Assembly: GCF_011392075.1 (NCBI RefSeq)
Contig: NZ_JAAJBV010000007.1
Span: 113,241-177,240, forward strand
DNA length: 64,000 bases
Source of the DNA: Flavobacterium celericrescens
GTDB lineage: Bacteria > Bacteroidota > Bacteroidia > Flavobacteriales > Flavobacteriaceae
Direction: 5' to 3'
Shown here: positions 42,577 to 51,761 of the stretch, piece after piece
Position numbering within the stretch: position 1 is the first letter of the stretch
Layout: each line of letters starts with the position of its first letter
The notes under the pieces: generated by a model
Told to the model about the DNA's origin: nothing
The model's input: only the letters and a program-made list of their open reading frames with translations
Databases searched by the model: none
Position numbers and translations under genes: made by a program

Positions 42577-43659
42577 ATGAAAAAAATAATAACAATCATT
42601 ACACTATCATCTTTAATCTTAACTTCTTGTGGAAGTGATAAAAAAGAAAATGTTGCTGATTTACCTTCAATTCCAGTAAAAGTGGCTGGAAATTCTGGAA
42701 ACTCAAATAGTCCGTATGTAACAGCAAGTGGGAAAATAGAATCGGAAAATAGTGCAAATTTAAGCACAAGAATGATGGGATATGTAACCAAAGTGAATGT
42801 AAAAGTGGGACAAAATGTTTCAGCTGGACAACTTTTAGTAAGCATCAATAATACCGATTTACAAGCTAAAAAAGCACAAGTGGATGCATCTATCACACAA
42901 GCGACTGCAGCATACATCAATGCAAAAAAAGATTATGATCGTTTTGTGAATTTGTTTGCACAACAATCGGCTTCTCAAAAAGAATTAGACGATATGACCG
43001 CTCGCTACGAAATGGCAAAAGCAGGTTTAGAAGCAGCCAAACAAATGCGTAATGAAGTGATGGCGCAGTTTTCTTATTCGAATATTACAGCTCCATTTTC
43101 AGGAACAGTTACTAATACTTTCGTAAAAGAAGGTGATATGGCAAATCCAGGAATGCCTTTAGTAAGTATAGAAGGTGCTTCAAGATTACAAGTAACCGCA
43201 ATGGTTTCGGAAAGTGATATTTCGAATGTAAAAAATGGTATGCCAGTTAAAATCAACGTGAAATCATTAAACAAAGAAGTCTCAGGAAAGGTTTCGGAAG
43301 TGAGTTTATCCGCAAAAAATACAGGAGGACAATATTTGGTGAAAGTAACATTAGACAAAATGGATAAAGAAATTTTATCTGGAATGTTTGTAAATGTGCA
43401 ATTTCCAACGGCTAAAAAAGAAACAACTACTGTAAAATCTGATATAGTTCTAGTTCCAGAAAGTGCTTTGGTTAAACAAGGACAATTAACGGGAATTTAC
43501 ACTGTAGGAAGTGGTAATGTTGCTATTCTAAGATGGTTGCGAATTGGGAAAGCATTCGGCAATCAAGTAGAAGTATTATCAGGATTAGCAGCAGACGAAC
43601 AATATATTGTTTCAGCAGAAGGAAAATTATTCAACGGAGCTAAGGTTAGTGTTCAGTAA
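42577..43659 (+). CDS. RND efflux periplasmic adaptor (membrane fusion protein)
   Basis: A 360-residue lipoprotein (lipobox LILTSC) of the HlyD/AcrA type. It has a barrel-sandwich part (VTKVNVKVGQNVSAGQLLVS), an alpha hairpin (about 85-160), a beta barrel (NITAPFSGTVTNTFVKEGD) and a membrane-proximal domain at the end. It links the TolC-like channel to the RND permease. Second gene of the operon, 48 bases after tolC. Substrate is unspecified; the HAE-1-like permease leaves it open. Confidence 0.93.
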   Translation: MKKIITIITLSSLILTSCGSDKKENVADLPSIPVKVAGNSGNSNSPYVTASGKIESENSANLSTRMMGYVTKVNVKVGQNVSAGQLLVSINNTDLQAKKAQVDASITQATAAYINAKKDYDRFVNLFAQQSASQKELDDMTARYEMAKAGLEAAKQMRNEVMAQFSYSNITAPFSGTVTNTFVKEGDMANPGMPLVSIEGASRLQVTAMVSESDISNVKNGMPVKINVKSLNKEVSGKVSEVSLSAKNTGGQYLVKVTLDKMDKEILSGMFVNVQFPTAKKETTTVKSDIVLVPESALVKQGQLTGIYTVGSGNVAILRWLRIGKAFGNQVEVLSGLAADEQYIVSAEGKLFNGAKVSVQ

Positions 43660-43730
43660 TCAGTCGCAGTTTTCAGTTTTAAGCATTGTCTTTTAAACTT
43701 TTAAACGCATAAACATTTAAACTTAAAAAA

Positions 43731-46700
43731 ATGCAAGAAGGTATATCAGGTAAAATAGCCAATTTCTTTATCAACTCAAAATTAACCATTTTATTGATGG
43801 TGGCGTTGATGATTATTGGTACATATAGTTCGTTCTTAATTCCAAGAGAAGAAGAACCGCAAATTAACGTTCCTATGGCCGATGTTATGGTCATGTATCC
43901 TGGCGCAAGTCCGTCTGAGATAGAAAATAGAGTGGTAAAACCATTAGAAAAAATCATTGGCAACATCAAAGGAGTAGAGCACATTCACAGCATGGCGATG
44001 AATGGTTATTCGATGATGGTGGTGCAATTTTATGTGGGTGAAAACAGCGAAGATTCGTATGTAAAATTATACGACGAATTGATGAAAAACCGCACGATGT
44101 TCCCAGAAGGAGTAATGCAACCTATCGTAAAAACACGTTCGATTGATGATGTTCCGATGTTGGGGTTAACACTTTGGAGTGAAAAATATGATGATTTCCA
44201 ATTACGTCAAATCGCAGAAGAAGTTACTTCGGAAGTTGAAAAAGTAAAAGATGTTGCCATTACGAAAGAAATTGGTGGAAGAACACGCGAACTAAAAGTA
44301 GTTTTAGATAAAGATAAAATGGCTGAAAATGGTGTAGATGCATTGAGCATTATGCAAATGATTCAAGCCAATAACGGTAGTTCGCAATCTGGAAGTTTTG
44401 TACAGAATGATACGGAATATTTAGTAACTACTGGTAAGTTTTTAGCCACTTCGGAAGATGTTGAAAACTTGGTGGTTGGTGTAAACAATAATATGCCGGT
44501 TTACTTAAAACAAGTCGCTTCGATTCAAGACGGACCTCAAACACCAAAAAATTATGTGTCTTTTGGTTACGGAAAAGCGAATGAGAAATTCTCAAAATTT
44601 AACTCGGAATATCCAGCCGTAACCATTTCGGTGGCGAAAGTTAAAGGTGCCGATGCGATGCAGATTTCAGAGAAAATCATTGAAAAAGTTGAAGCTTTAA
44701 AGAAAAATATTATCCCTGAAGATGTACATGTTGAAGTTTCCAGAAATTACGGAGAAACAGCATCTCACAAAGTAGGAGAGTTGTTGTTGCACTTAGGTGT
44801 TGCTATTATTGCAGTAACGGTTTTAGTAATGCTAGCCATGGGTTGGAGAGGTGGATTAGTGGTTTTCTTCTCTGTTCCATTAACCTTTGCTTTGACCTTA
44901 TTTAGTTACTATTTATTAGGGTATACACTAAACCGAATTACTCTTTTTGCCCTAGTGTTCGTAGTAGGTATTGTGGTCGACGATAGTATTATTATTGCCG
45001 AAAACATGCACCGCCATTTCAAAATGAAGCGACTGCCTTTTAAACAAGCAGCTATTTACGCGATTAACGAAGTAGGAAATCCAACCATTTTAGCAACGTT
45101 TACTGTAATTGCGGCTATCTTACCAATGGCTTTCGTATCGGGAATGATGGGGCCTTATATGAGTCCGATGCCTATTGGCGCTTCGATTGCAATGATATTA
45201 TCGTTGTTTGTAGCTTTGACCGTTACACCTTATTTGGGATACCATTTATTACATGAAAAAGACGAGCAAGAAAACAAAGAAGAACAAGGTTTAGAAACAT
45301 CTTGGATTTATAAAATCTATAAAAAAATTGAGCAACCACTTTTAGACAATTCTAAAAAACGTAATCTAATGTTTTTGATTACTGGTGTTTTGTTAATTGG
45401 TTCGGTTTTGATGTTTTTTACCAAATCGGTAGCGGTAAAAATGTTGCCTTTTGATAATAAAAACGAATTCCAAGTGGTAATCGATATGCCAGAAGGAACT
45501 ACATTAGAAAGAACAGCTGCCGTTACTAAAGAAATTGCGCAATATCTTTCAACGGTTCCTGAAGTGGTAGATTATCAGAATTATATTGGTGCTTCGGCTC
45601 CGATAACTTTTAATGGTTTGGTACGTCATTACGATATGCGGGGTGGAAGCAATATGGCGGATATTCAAGTGAATTTATTACACAAAGAAGATCGTGATTT
45701 ACAAAGTCATGATATTGCAAAAGTAGTGCGTCCAGAAGTACAAAAAATCGCTAAAAAATATGGTGCGAATGTAAAAATTGTAGAAGTTCCACCTGGGCCA
45801 CCCGTTTTGTCAACGTTAGTAGCTGAGGTTTATGGACCTAATTACGAAGATCAAATCAAAGTAGCGAATCAAGTAAAAAACATTTTAGAAACTACTTCTG
45901 ATGTGGTAGATACGGATTGGATGGTGGAAGCGCCTCAAGTGGAATATAAATTGGAAGTTGATAGAGAAAAAGCCATGTTGAACGGAATTGCTCCGCAACA
46001 AGTAGTCGGTAATTTGACTTATTTGTTAAGAGAAATGCCGGTTTCCAACTTGTATGATGAGCGTTCAAATAATCCTGTGGGTATTACACTTTCATTAGCA
46101 GACAAAGACAAAACTTCGATGCAAGATATTCAAAATTTGAAAATTAAAGGAAGTCGTGGTAATGTGGTTCCGGTTAGTGATTTGGTAAAAGTTACTACAG
46201 ATACACTTCAAAATACGATTTACAGAAAAGATCAAAAACGAGTAGTTTATGTTTTAGCCGATATGGCGGGAGCATTAGAAAGTCCTGTGTATGCGATTTT
46301 GGGAATGAATGAGAAGTTAGAAAAAATGCAATTACCAAAAGGATATAAAGTAAACGAATTGTATATGGATTCTCCTTCTGATGAAAGCGATTTTACTGTA
46401 AAATGGGATGGAGAATGGCAAATTACTTTAGAAGTGTTCCGTGATTTAGGCGCAGCGTTCTTAGTTGTAATTATCGTGATTTACATGTTGATTGTAGGTT
46501 GGTTCCAAAATTTCAAAACACCAATCGTCATGATGGTTGCAATTCCACTTTCTTTAGTTGGAATTGTATTAGGTCACTGGTTATTAGGTGCTTTCTTTAC
46601 GGCAACTTCATTCATTGGAATGATTGCCTTAGCTGGAGTTATGGTGCGGAATTCGGTCTTACTGATTGACTTTATTGAAATTCGTTTAAACGATGGTGTT

Positions 46701-46925
46701 CCAATGAAACAAGCTATTATTGAAGCTGGAGCTGTTAGAACAACCCCAATTTTATTAACAACAGGAGCAGTAGTAATCGGAGCCTCAATCATTTTGTTTG
46801 ATCCAATTTTCCAAGGATTAGCTATTTCGTTAGTAGCAGGGGCGATTGTTTCAACTTTATTGACATTAATCGTTGTGCCTTTGATTTACTACATCACGGA
46901 ACGTAAAAAATGGGAGAAAAAATAA
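43731..46925 (+). CDS. RND efflux transporter permease
   Basis: A 1064-residue inner-membrane pump of the AcrB/MMPL type with 12 helices and two large periplasmic loops. The proton-relay Asp pair is in VGIVVDDSIIIAENMHRHF and the second-half counterpart in MIALAGVMVRNSVLLIDFIE. Loss of the second Asp pair in the C-terminal half is normal. The substrate may be an organic compound or a metal. Neighbouring PII-like and DUF2892 genes hint at metal stress. Third gene of the operon. Confidence 0.93.
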   Translation: MQEGISGKIANFFINSKLTILLMVALMIIGTYSSFLIPREEEPQINVPMADVMVMYPGASPSEIENRVVKPLEKIIGNIKGVEHIHSMAMNGYSMMVVQFYVGENSEDSYVKLYDELMKNRTMFPEGVMQPIVKTRSIDDVPMLGLTLWSEKYDDFQLRQIAEEVTSEVEKVKDVAITKEIGGRTRELKVVLDKDKMAENGVDALSIMQMIQANNGSSQSGSFVQNDTEYLVTTGKFLATSEDVENLVVGVNNNMPVYLKQVASIQDGPQTPKNYVSFGYGKANEKFSKFNSEYPAVTISVAKVKGADAMQISEKIIEKVEALKKNIIPEDVHVEVSRNYGETASHKVGELLLHLGVAIIAVTVLVMLAMGWRGGLVVFFSVPLTFALTLFSYYLLGYTLNRITLFALVFVVGIVVDDSIIIAENMHRHFKMKRLPFKQAAIYAINEVGNPTILATFTVIAAILPMAFVSGMMGPYMSPMPIGASIAMILSLFVALTVTPYLGYHLLHEKDEQENKEEQGLETSWIYKIYKKIEQPLLDNSKKRNLMFLITGVLLIGSVLMFFTKSVAVKMLPFDNKNEFQVVIDMPEGTTLERTAAVTKEIAQYLSTVPEVVDYQNYIGASAPITFNGLVRHYDMRGGSNMADIQVNLLHKEDRDLQSHDIAKVVRPEVQKIAKKYGANVKIVEVPPGPPVLSTLVAEVYGPNYEDQIKVANQVKNILETTSDVVDTDWMVEAPQVEYKLEVDREKAMLNGIAPQQVVGNLTYLLREMPVSNLYDERSNNPVGITLSLADKDKTSMQDIQNLKIKGSRGNVVPVSDLVKVTTDTLQNTIYRKDQKRVVYVLADMAGALESPVYAILGMNEKLEKMQLPKGYKVNELYMDSPSDESDFTVKWDGEWQITLEVFRDLGAAFLVVIIVIYMLIVGWFQNFKTPIVMMVAIPLSLVGIVLGHWLLGAFFTATSFIGMIALAGVMVRNSVLLIDFIEIRLNDGVPMKQAIIEAGAVRTTPILLTTGAVVIGASIILFDPIFQGLAISLVAGAIVSTLLTLIVVPLIYYITERKKWEKK

Positions 46926-46934
46926 TTAATAATT

Positions 46935-46965
46935 AACCTGTAAGGTTTTCAAAACCTTGTAGGTT
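46935..46965. repeat. Interspersed palindromic repeat in the efflux operon
   Basis: AACCTGTAAGGTTTT, a C, then AAAACCTTGTAGGTT makes an imperfect 31-base palindrome between the permease gene and the PII-like gene. In RNA it would form a strong hairpin without a T run. Confidence 0.75.
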
Positions 46966-46983
46966 TCTACAAATAAAAAAATT

Positions 46984-47289
46984 ATGAAATTAATATTAAT
47001 CACAGCGATAGCAGAATTTGAAAAAGACGTCAAAAAGATGCTAAAAGAAGCCAAAGTAAAATCGTATTCTTACCGAGATGTTAAAGGTTTTAGAGATGCT
47101 TCAGGAGAAGGTGTAGAATCCAATTGGTTTGGTTCAGAAATGAATGAAATTGATTCTATAGTATTTTATGCTTTTGTAGAAAAACAAAATGTGGATTTAT
47201 TATGTGGCATTGTTGGTGAATTTAACGGAAATCAAAATTCAGCTTCAAAAGTACATGCTGCGGTTTTTTCAGTAGAACGATATAATTAA
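46984..47289 (+). CDS. Small PII-like protein
   Basis: A 101-residue soluble protein with alternating beta/alpha pattern (MKLILITAIAEFEKDVKKMLKEAKV ... DSIVFYAFVEKQNVDLLCGI) that resembles the ferredoxin-like fold of PII/GlnB-related and CutA-type proteins. Related small PII-like proteins (DUF3240) are known next to RND pumps in proteobacteria. There is no clear T-loop signature, so it may sense a metal or nucleotide or only share the fold. It lies in the efflux operon, after a palindromic hairpin. Confidence 0.65.
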   Translation: MKLILITAIAEFEKDVKKMLKEAKVKSYSYRDVKGFRDASGEGVESNWFGSEMNEIDSIVFYAFVEKQNVDLLCGIVGEFNGNQNSASKVHAAVFSVERYN

Positions 47290-47298
47290 AATTACGAT

Positions 47299-47487
47299 AT
47301 GATAAACAGATTAATAAGAGCAATAGCAGGAACCTTCATCATTTTAAGCGTGCTGTTAGGTATGTATGTCAACGAAAATTGGTATTGGTTTACCATTTTT
47401 GTAGGTGCAAATTTATTACAATCATCCATTACCAAGTGGTGTTTGATGGAAGATATTTTGAGAAAAGTATTTAAAATTCAAGATTAA
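47299..47487 (+). CDS. DUF2892 membrane protein
   Basis: A 62-residue protein with two membrane helices in the DUF2892 pattern (NRLIRAIAGTFIILSVLLG, then WYWFTIFVGANLLQSSITKWC). Members often end operons for sulfur or metal stress (as in YgaP rhodanese fusions). It begins nine bases after the PII-like gene, so it is co-transcribed as the last gene of the efflux operon. A terminator follows. A single Cys remains in TKWCLME. Confidence 0.85.
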   Translation: MINRLIRAIAGTFIILSVLLGMYVNENWYWFTIFVGANLLQSSITKWCLMEDILRKVFKIQD

Positions 47488-47490
47488 GAT

Positions 47491-47520
47491 TAAAAGTCAG
47501 GTGAAAGCCTGACTTTTTCT
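47491..47520 (+). terminator. Bidirectional terminator after the efflux operon
   Basis: AAAAGTCAGG pairs with CCTGACTTTT and runs into T residues. On the other strand it ends the receptor gene whose stop is at 47521. Confidence 0.85.
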
Positions 47521-50064
47521 TTAGAATGTAAATCTTAAAAAGGCATTTGGTGTTCTTTCTAACGAGAAAGTATTTATTTGTTCCACAACATTTGTGTTAT
47601 TGTTTATGCGATAATGTTGATTGATACTTGTTTTATTATTCAATACATTTTGTATAGAAAAACCTAAATTTAGTGTTGATTTTTTACCAATATTGAAAGC
47701 ATAAGCACCTGAAAAATTCACTTGGAAATAATCTTCTAAATTAGATGAATTTGGCGATTGATAACCTACAGTTGGTGTTTCTGGGTCAGTGTAGATGGGT
47801 GTTGTGCTTATTGGTAAGGTTGTTGGTTTTCCTGTAAACCATTGTGCACCAATGGCTAGTTTTATATTTTTAAAATCTGAAATAATAGCAGATTTTATGG
47901 TGTGTTTTATTTCAAAATTATTCGGAAAAGCCGTTGTGTTTAATGTTTTAAAGTCATAATTGTTTTCTTGAAAAGTATAGCTTATCCAAGCAGTAATTGG
48001 TCTGAATTGTTTTTGAATTAAAAATTCGGTTCCATATACGGTATAATTTCCATTGGTTTTTACAAATTCATATTGGTTTTGAAAACCTTGACTCATACTG
48101 GTAATTCCATCTACTTTTTTGTAGAAATTTTCTAGAGTTAGCAACCAATTATTTTTGTTGAACGAAAATCCTAATGAAGCTTGATTACTTTTCACAATCG
48201 GAATGTCTTTGTTATTAGATAAAGTCCATCTTCGTTTTTCGATGCCTAAAAAATCTTGTTGTAAATCTACAATTTGTGAAGTAGTTTGATGTTTGCTTTC
48301 ACCCATAATTTCCAATTGAAAAAACGGAGTAAATTTATAATTTAACTGAACTCGAGGTTCAAAAATAAATGTTGAAAATTCTTGAATATAATTTTGTCTA
48401 AATCCAATTCGACCATTAAATTTATCGTTTGACGAACGGTATTTCAGTTCGGCAATTAGTGCATGATTTTTTAAAACTTCTTTAATTTTTCTTGAAAAAA
48501 TAGGTGTGTTTACAATATCTACATTTCGCACACCAATTTCATTAAATTGATAGCCATTCAAAAAGGTGAATTTATCTGATAAAACATGACTGTTTTGTAA
48601 TTTTATTCCTGTATCTAAAATAGTGTTTTCTTGATTAAAAATTTGATTACTTTCTATCGATTCATTTTCAGAATTAATATTGTAATAAGAAGCATAAATT
48701 GAAATTTCGCTACTATTTTTCGCATTCCAATCTGTTTTTAATAATGCATTTGCACCGTAAGTTTGTTGTTCTAAACAACTGTATTTTGAAGTTGTAATAC
48801 TGTTTTCTGTTTTAGTTTGTAACACGTCCAAGACGTTGCTGATGCTTAAAATATCAATGAATAAATCTGTTTTTCGCTTTATTTTTTGATGGTATTGTGC
48901 CGTAAAATCATAAAAATAGAAATCTTCGTCTGAATTATATTTAATATTTTGATTGTCAAAATAATTAGTAACTATAGTGTTTTGAAAAATCTTATTGAAG
49001 TAATTCGTATAGGTTGGAGAAGTTACTAAATCTGTGTAAGATCGTCTGCCACTAATTTCAATATTTGATTTTTTTGACGTTTTGACTTTTGTATAAAAAT
49101 CAGCATTAATTAAGTTTAAACCAATAGCGCCACGAGTATTTTCTATAGAATCCGTATGTGTTGAAATTAAAACCGAACTCGAAACACCATCGCCATAAAA
49201 AGCGGATGTTCCATTTTTAGCAATATTAATTTTGTGTGCTAAATTGGGATTTAAAGAAGAAATTAATCCAAAAAAATGCCCTGTTTGATACAATCTAATT
49301 CCATTCCAAAGAAACAAATTTTGGTCATGTGTTCCGCCTCTTACACTTGTATTTGAAATGTTTTCATCGGTAGCGTTTATACCAGGAATTTGTTGCATGG
49401 TTTGAAAAACATCAGGCTCAGTTAGACCAGGAAGTTGCCCGATTTTTTTAGGTTTTATTTCAAATGTTCCATCTTTTCTTTTGGTAATTCCTTTGGTTAA
49501 ATAGACAGTTGTTACGACGGGTTCCAAATCGTTTATAATACTTTTTAGATAGATTTTCGGGCAATTTTCTACATATAAAAAAGTTGATTGTACCAATTTG
49601 GTTTTATAATTCAAATGAGAAATTTCTATATCGTTTGCCGATTTTACATTGAGTTCAAAATATCCTAAATCATTTGTAATTGTGGTGCTGTTTGTTGCTG
49701 TTATTTGTAGAAAAGCACCAATGATGGGTTCTTTGGTTTCTTCATCTAAAAGGAATCCACACAAAGGTTTGTCAAGTTTTTGATTGTTAATTACTGATAT
49801 GTATTTTTTTGAAATAAATTCAAATTTTAATTGGGTTTTTTCAGTAATGTAGTTCAGTTTTTCTTGTAATGTTAATGAATTTGAAGGTGGAACTAGTTTG
49901 AAAACCGCAATTTCTTCTTCGATGTAATTAAAGCTAACTTGGTGTTTTTTGCTGATGTTCTCAAAAATTGTTTTCAATAAAACAGCATTGCCTTTATCTT
50001 GCGCACGAAGCGGCAAAACAAAGACAAATAAGCTGATAATTATTAAAAAACGATTATAATTCAT
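47521..50064 (-). CDS. FecA-like TonB-dependent receptor with signalling domain
   Basis: An 847-residue outer membrane receptor. A signal peptide (LPLRAQDKG) is followed by an STN-type signalling domain (about 28-95, VLLKTIFENISKKHQVSFNY), a carboxypeptidase-D-like segment (GFLLDEETKEPIIGAFLQI), a plug (about 180-310, with TSVRGGTHDQNLFLWNGI) and a barrel ending in NAFLRFTF. The STN domain contacts FecR and lets ligand binding control the ECF sigma factor. The gene directly follows fecR (one base) and is the last of the unit. Cargo is unknown; metal chelate or heme are plausible. Confidence 0.9.
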   Translation of the reverse strand: MNYNRFLIIISLFVFVLPLRAQDKGNAVLLKTIFENISKKHQVSFNYIEEEIAVFKLVPPSNSLTLQEKLNYITEKTQLKFEFISKKYISVINNQKLDKPLCGFLLDEETKEPIIGAFLQITATNSTTITNDLGYFELNVKSANDIEISHLNYKTKLVQSTFLYVENCPKIYLKSIINDLEPVVTTVYLTKGITKRKDGTFEIKPKKIGQLPGLTEPDVFQTMQQIPGINATDENISNTSVRGGTHDQNLFLWNGIRLYQTGHFFGLISSLNPNLAHKINIAKNGTSAFYGDGVSSSVLISTHTDSIENTRGAIGLNLINADFYTKVKTSKKSNIEISGRRSYTDLVTSPTYTNYFNKIFQNTIVTNYFDNQNIKYNSDEDFYFYDFTAQYHQKIKRKTDLFIDILSISNVLDVLQTKTENSITTSKYSCLEQQTYGANALLKTDWNAKNSSEISIYASYYNINSENESIESNQIFNQENTILDTGIKLQNSHVLSDKFTFLNGYQFNEIGVRNVDIVNTPIFSRKIKEVLKNHALIAELKYRSSNDKFNGRIGFRQNYIQEFSTFIFEPRVQLNYKFTPFFQLEIMGESKHQTTSQIVDLQQDFLGIEKRRWTLSNNKDIPIVKSNQASLGFSFNKNNWLLTLENFYKKVDGITSMSQGFQNQYEFVKTNGNYTVYGTEFLIQKQFRPITAWISYTFQENNYDFKTLNTTAFPNNFEIKHTIKSAIISDFKNIKLAIGAQWFTGKPTTLPISTTPIYTDPETPTVGYQSPNSSNLEDYFQVNFSGAYAFNIGKKSTLNLGFSIQNVLNNKTSINQHYRINNNTNVVEQINTFSLERTPNAFLRFTF

Positions 50065-50964
50065 TTACTTTTTTACTAATTCAAAACTTGTTTCGTTTGA
50101 TTTTTTTATTTGTAAATGATAGGTTGAGGCAATTATTTGTAAGGCTACATCTAAATTATTATTTGGAATTTTTCCAGTAAATAATTGATCTGTTGCTATA
50201 GTATTTGTTTTAATGGTTACGTTATATGTGTTTTCAATATCAGTAATAATAGTTTTTAAGTTTTGATTTGTAAAACTCATTTCTATTTCATCAGAAGCCC
50301 AGTTTGGCATTGATAATGTTGTTTTTCCTTCTGTTTTAGAATCATTTTCAAAAGTAACTAACATTCCTTTTGTTAAAATAAGTTCCTGATTTTTATAGTT
50401 TACTTTTACTCTTCCTTCGTAGCAAGTTACTTCAAAGGTATTGTCTTTTGAGTTTACATTGAATTGTGTTCCTAAAACGGTCACTTTTCCTAAATTCGTA
50501 TTGACTTCAAATGTTTTTCCTTTTGCAACTTTAAAGTAAGCTTCACCTTTTAAATCGATGGTTCGGTTGTTTTTCCAGAAGAAAGTTTTGTATTCTATAG
50601 ACGAATTTTTATTAACTAATACTTCTGAATTATCTGGTAAACTTACTGTTTGAGTAAGGCTTGTGCCATAATATTTTTCTTTGAAATTATTAACAACAAA
50701 AAAACTTAATCCTAAACCAATTACTAATATCGCCGCAACACGAGTAAACCAATTTCGTTGAAGTTTCACAACTTTTGTTTCTTTTTTAGTAGCAACAACG
50801 CTACTTAACATTTTATCTTGGTCGAATTCAGGTGTTTTTAAGCGTGCTGAATTTTCTTTGATTTTTTCATACAAAGTAAAGTCCGGATTTTGCTTAAATT
50901 CGGCTAATTCTTCATCAGTAAGTTCGTTATTAAGCCATTTGGCTAATTTGTAATCTTCGTCCAT
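50065..50964 (-). CDS. FecR-family anti-sigma factor
   Basis: A 299-residue protein: a cytoplasmic N-domain with YKLAKWLNNELTDEELAEF, one membrane helix (FTRVAAILVIGLGLSFFVV, about 85-105), then a periplasmic FecR domain (LPDNSEVLVNKNSSIEYKTF) and a C-terminal DUF4974 segment. It relays the receptor signal to the sigma factor. I take the ATG at 50964 because MDEDYKLAKWL is the usual start. Upstream at 50987-51012 is the shared GTAGGGT-N14-TTGTT promoter motif, so the gene may have its own ECF promoter. Confidence 0.9.
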   Translation of the reverse strand: MDEDYKLAKWLNNELTDEELAEFKQNPDFTLYEKIKENSARLKTPEFDQDKMLSSVVATKKETKVVKLQRNWFTRVAAILVIGLGLSFFVVNNFKEKYYGTSLTQTVSLPDNSEVLVNKNSSIEYKTFFWKNNRTIDLKGEAYFKVAKGKTFEVNTNLGKVTVLGTQFNVNSKDNTFEVTCYEGRVKVNYKNQELILTKGMLVTFENDSKTEGKTTLSMPNWASDEIEMSFTNQNLKTIITDIENTYNVTIKTNTIATDQLFTGKIPNNNLDVALQIIASTYHLQIKKSNETSFELVKK

Positions 50965-50986
50965 AATTTTTGCATTACAATAATGT

Positions 50987-51012
50987 AACAAGTATATTGT
51001 TTTTTACCCTAC
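50987..51012 (-). promoter_or_regulatory. Candidate ECF promoter upstream of fecR
   Basis: GTAGGGTAAAA, ten bases, then TTGTT on the minus strand. The same elements with identical spacing occur at 51736-51761 and 52517-52542. The motif begins right after the preceding stop and ends 22 bases before the fecR ATG. Confidence 0.75.
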
Positions 51013-51714
51013 TTAGTTCATTCCATTTTCAATCCAAGTGCGAACAGCGTTTATTTCATTTTCAGAAATTTTATCACTCATAAAAGGCATTGGTGTAACT
51101 CCAGCTTCGTGATTAATTGCTTTTAAAAGTTTTCCATTTTTCACAACTTCCAATACTGTGTTTTTATTTGAAAAGTCATATCCATTCGCAGGAGATTTTC
51201 CAGAATGACAACCAATACAATGATTTTCAATAACCAATTTTAAACTATTTTCAAATGTCAGGTTTGAAGTTGCAATTAAAGTTTCTTCACAACTATTATT
51301 TTGCATCCCTTGGTTAACCCATTTTAAAAGAATATTTTTTTGATTACTTGATAACTTTTCATGAGGGTAAGGAGGCATTTTATTTCTCAAAATCACTTTC
51401 GCTAACTCATTTTTTTGTTCATCATCATCATCTTCTGTTTCAATTGTTGCTAATATGTTTTCATAGTTGTTAAGCAAGACTCCATGCGAGTTTTTTTCAG
51501 GATTATGACACATTATGCATTTTGTTTGCAAAATAGGTAAAACCTGTTGTTTAAAATAAATAATGGTAGTGTCACAACCTATGACTTTATATTCAGGGTT
51601 TGAATTATAAAAAATAGTTTCATTAGTTTTAAAACTAAAAAATAAAACTGATGTTACAATTATAAAAAGTAATACAGGTAATGAATAAATTGTATTTAAA
51701 GATTTTTTTTTCAT
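51013..51714 (-). CDS. Membrane-anchored di-heme c-type protein
   Basis: A 233-residue protein with an N-terminal membrane helix (about 10-28). It contains two c-type heme sites: C66-I-M-C-H70 and C166-I-G-C-H170. Likely Met ligands lie in NKMPPYP (M113) and TPMPFM (M209). The duplicated layout, each half ending in a tryptophan helix (LLKWVNQGM and VRTWIENGMN), resembles the planctomycete-type cytochrome c pair. It sits between the ECF sigma factor and fecR, which is unusual, and has its own copy of the shared promoter motif. Possible role: a redox or heme partner of the receptor cargo. Confidence 0.85.
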   Translation of the reverse strand: MKKKSLNTIYSLPVLLFIIVTSVLFFSFKTNETIFYNSNPEYKVIGCDTTIIYFKQQVLPILQTKCIMCHNPEKNSHGVLLNNYENILATIETEDDDDEQKNELAKVILRNKMPPYPHEKLSSNQKNILLKWVNQGMQNNSCEETLIATSNLTFENSLKLVIENHCIGCHSGKSPANGYDFSNKNTVLEVVKNGKLLKAINHEAGVTPMPFMSDKISENEINAVRTWIENGMN

Positions 51715-51735
51715 TAAGGTTTAATTTAATAATTA

Positions 51736-51761
51736 AACAAATATGTTGTTTTTTACCCTAC
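51736..51761 (-). promoter_or_regulatory. Candidate ECF promoter upstream of the heme protein gene
   Basis: GTAGGGTAAAA, ten bases, then TTGTT on the minus strand, overlapping the TAG stop of the sigma gene and ending 21 bases before the ATG at 51714. Confidence 0.78.

Noticed and set aside
42384..42920. 178-codon minus-strand ORF across the TolC and adaptor genes
   Set aside because: It lies opposite the 3' end of the tolC-like gene and the adaptor gene, with no recognisable domain. The plus-strand genes are certain.
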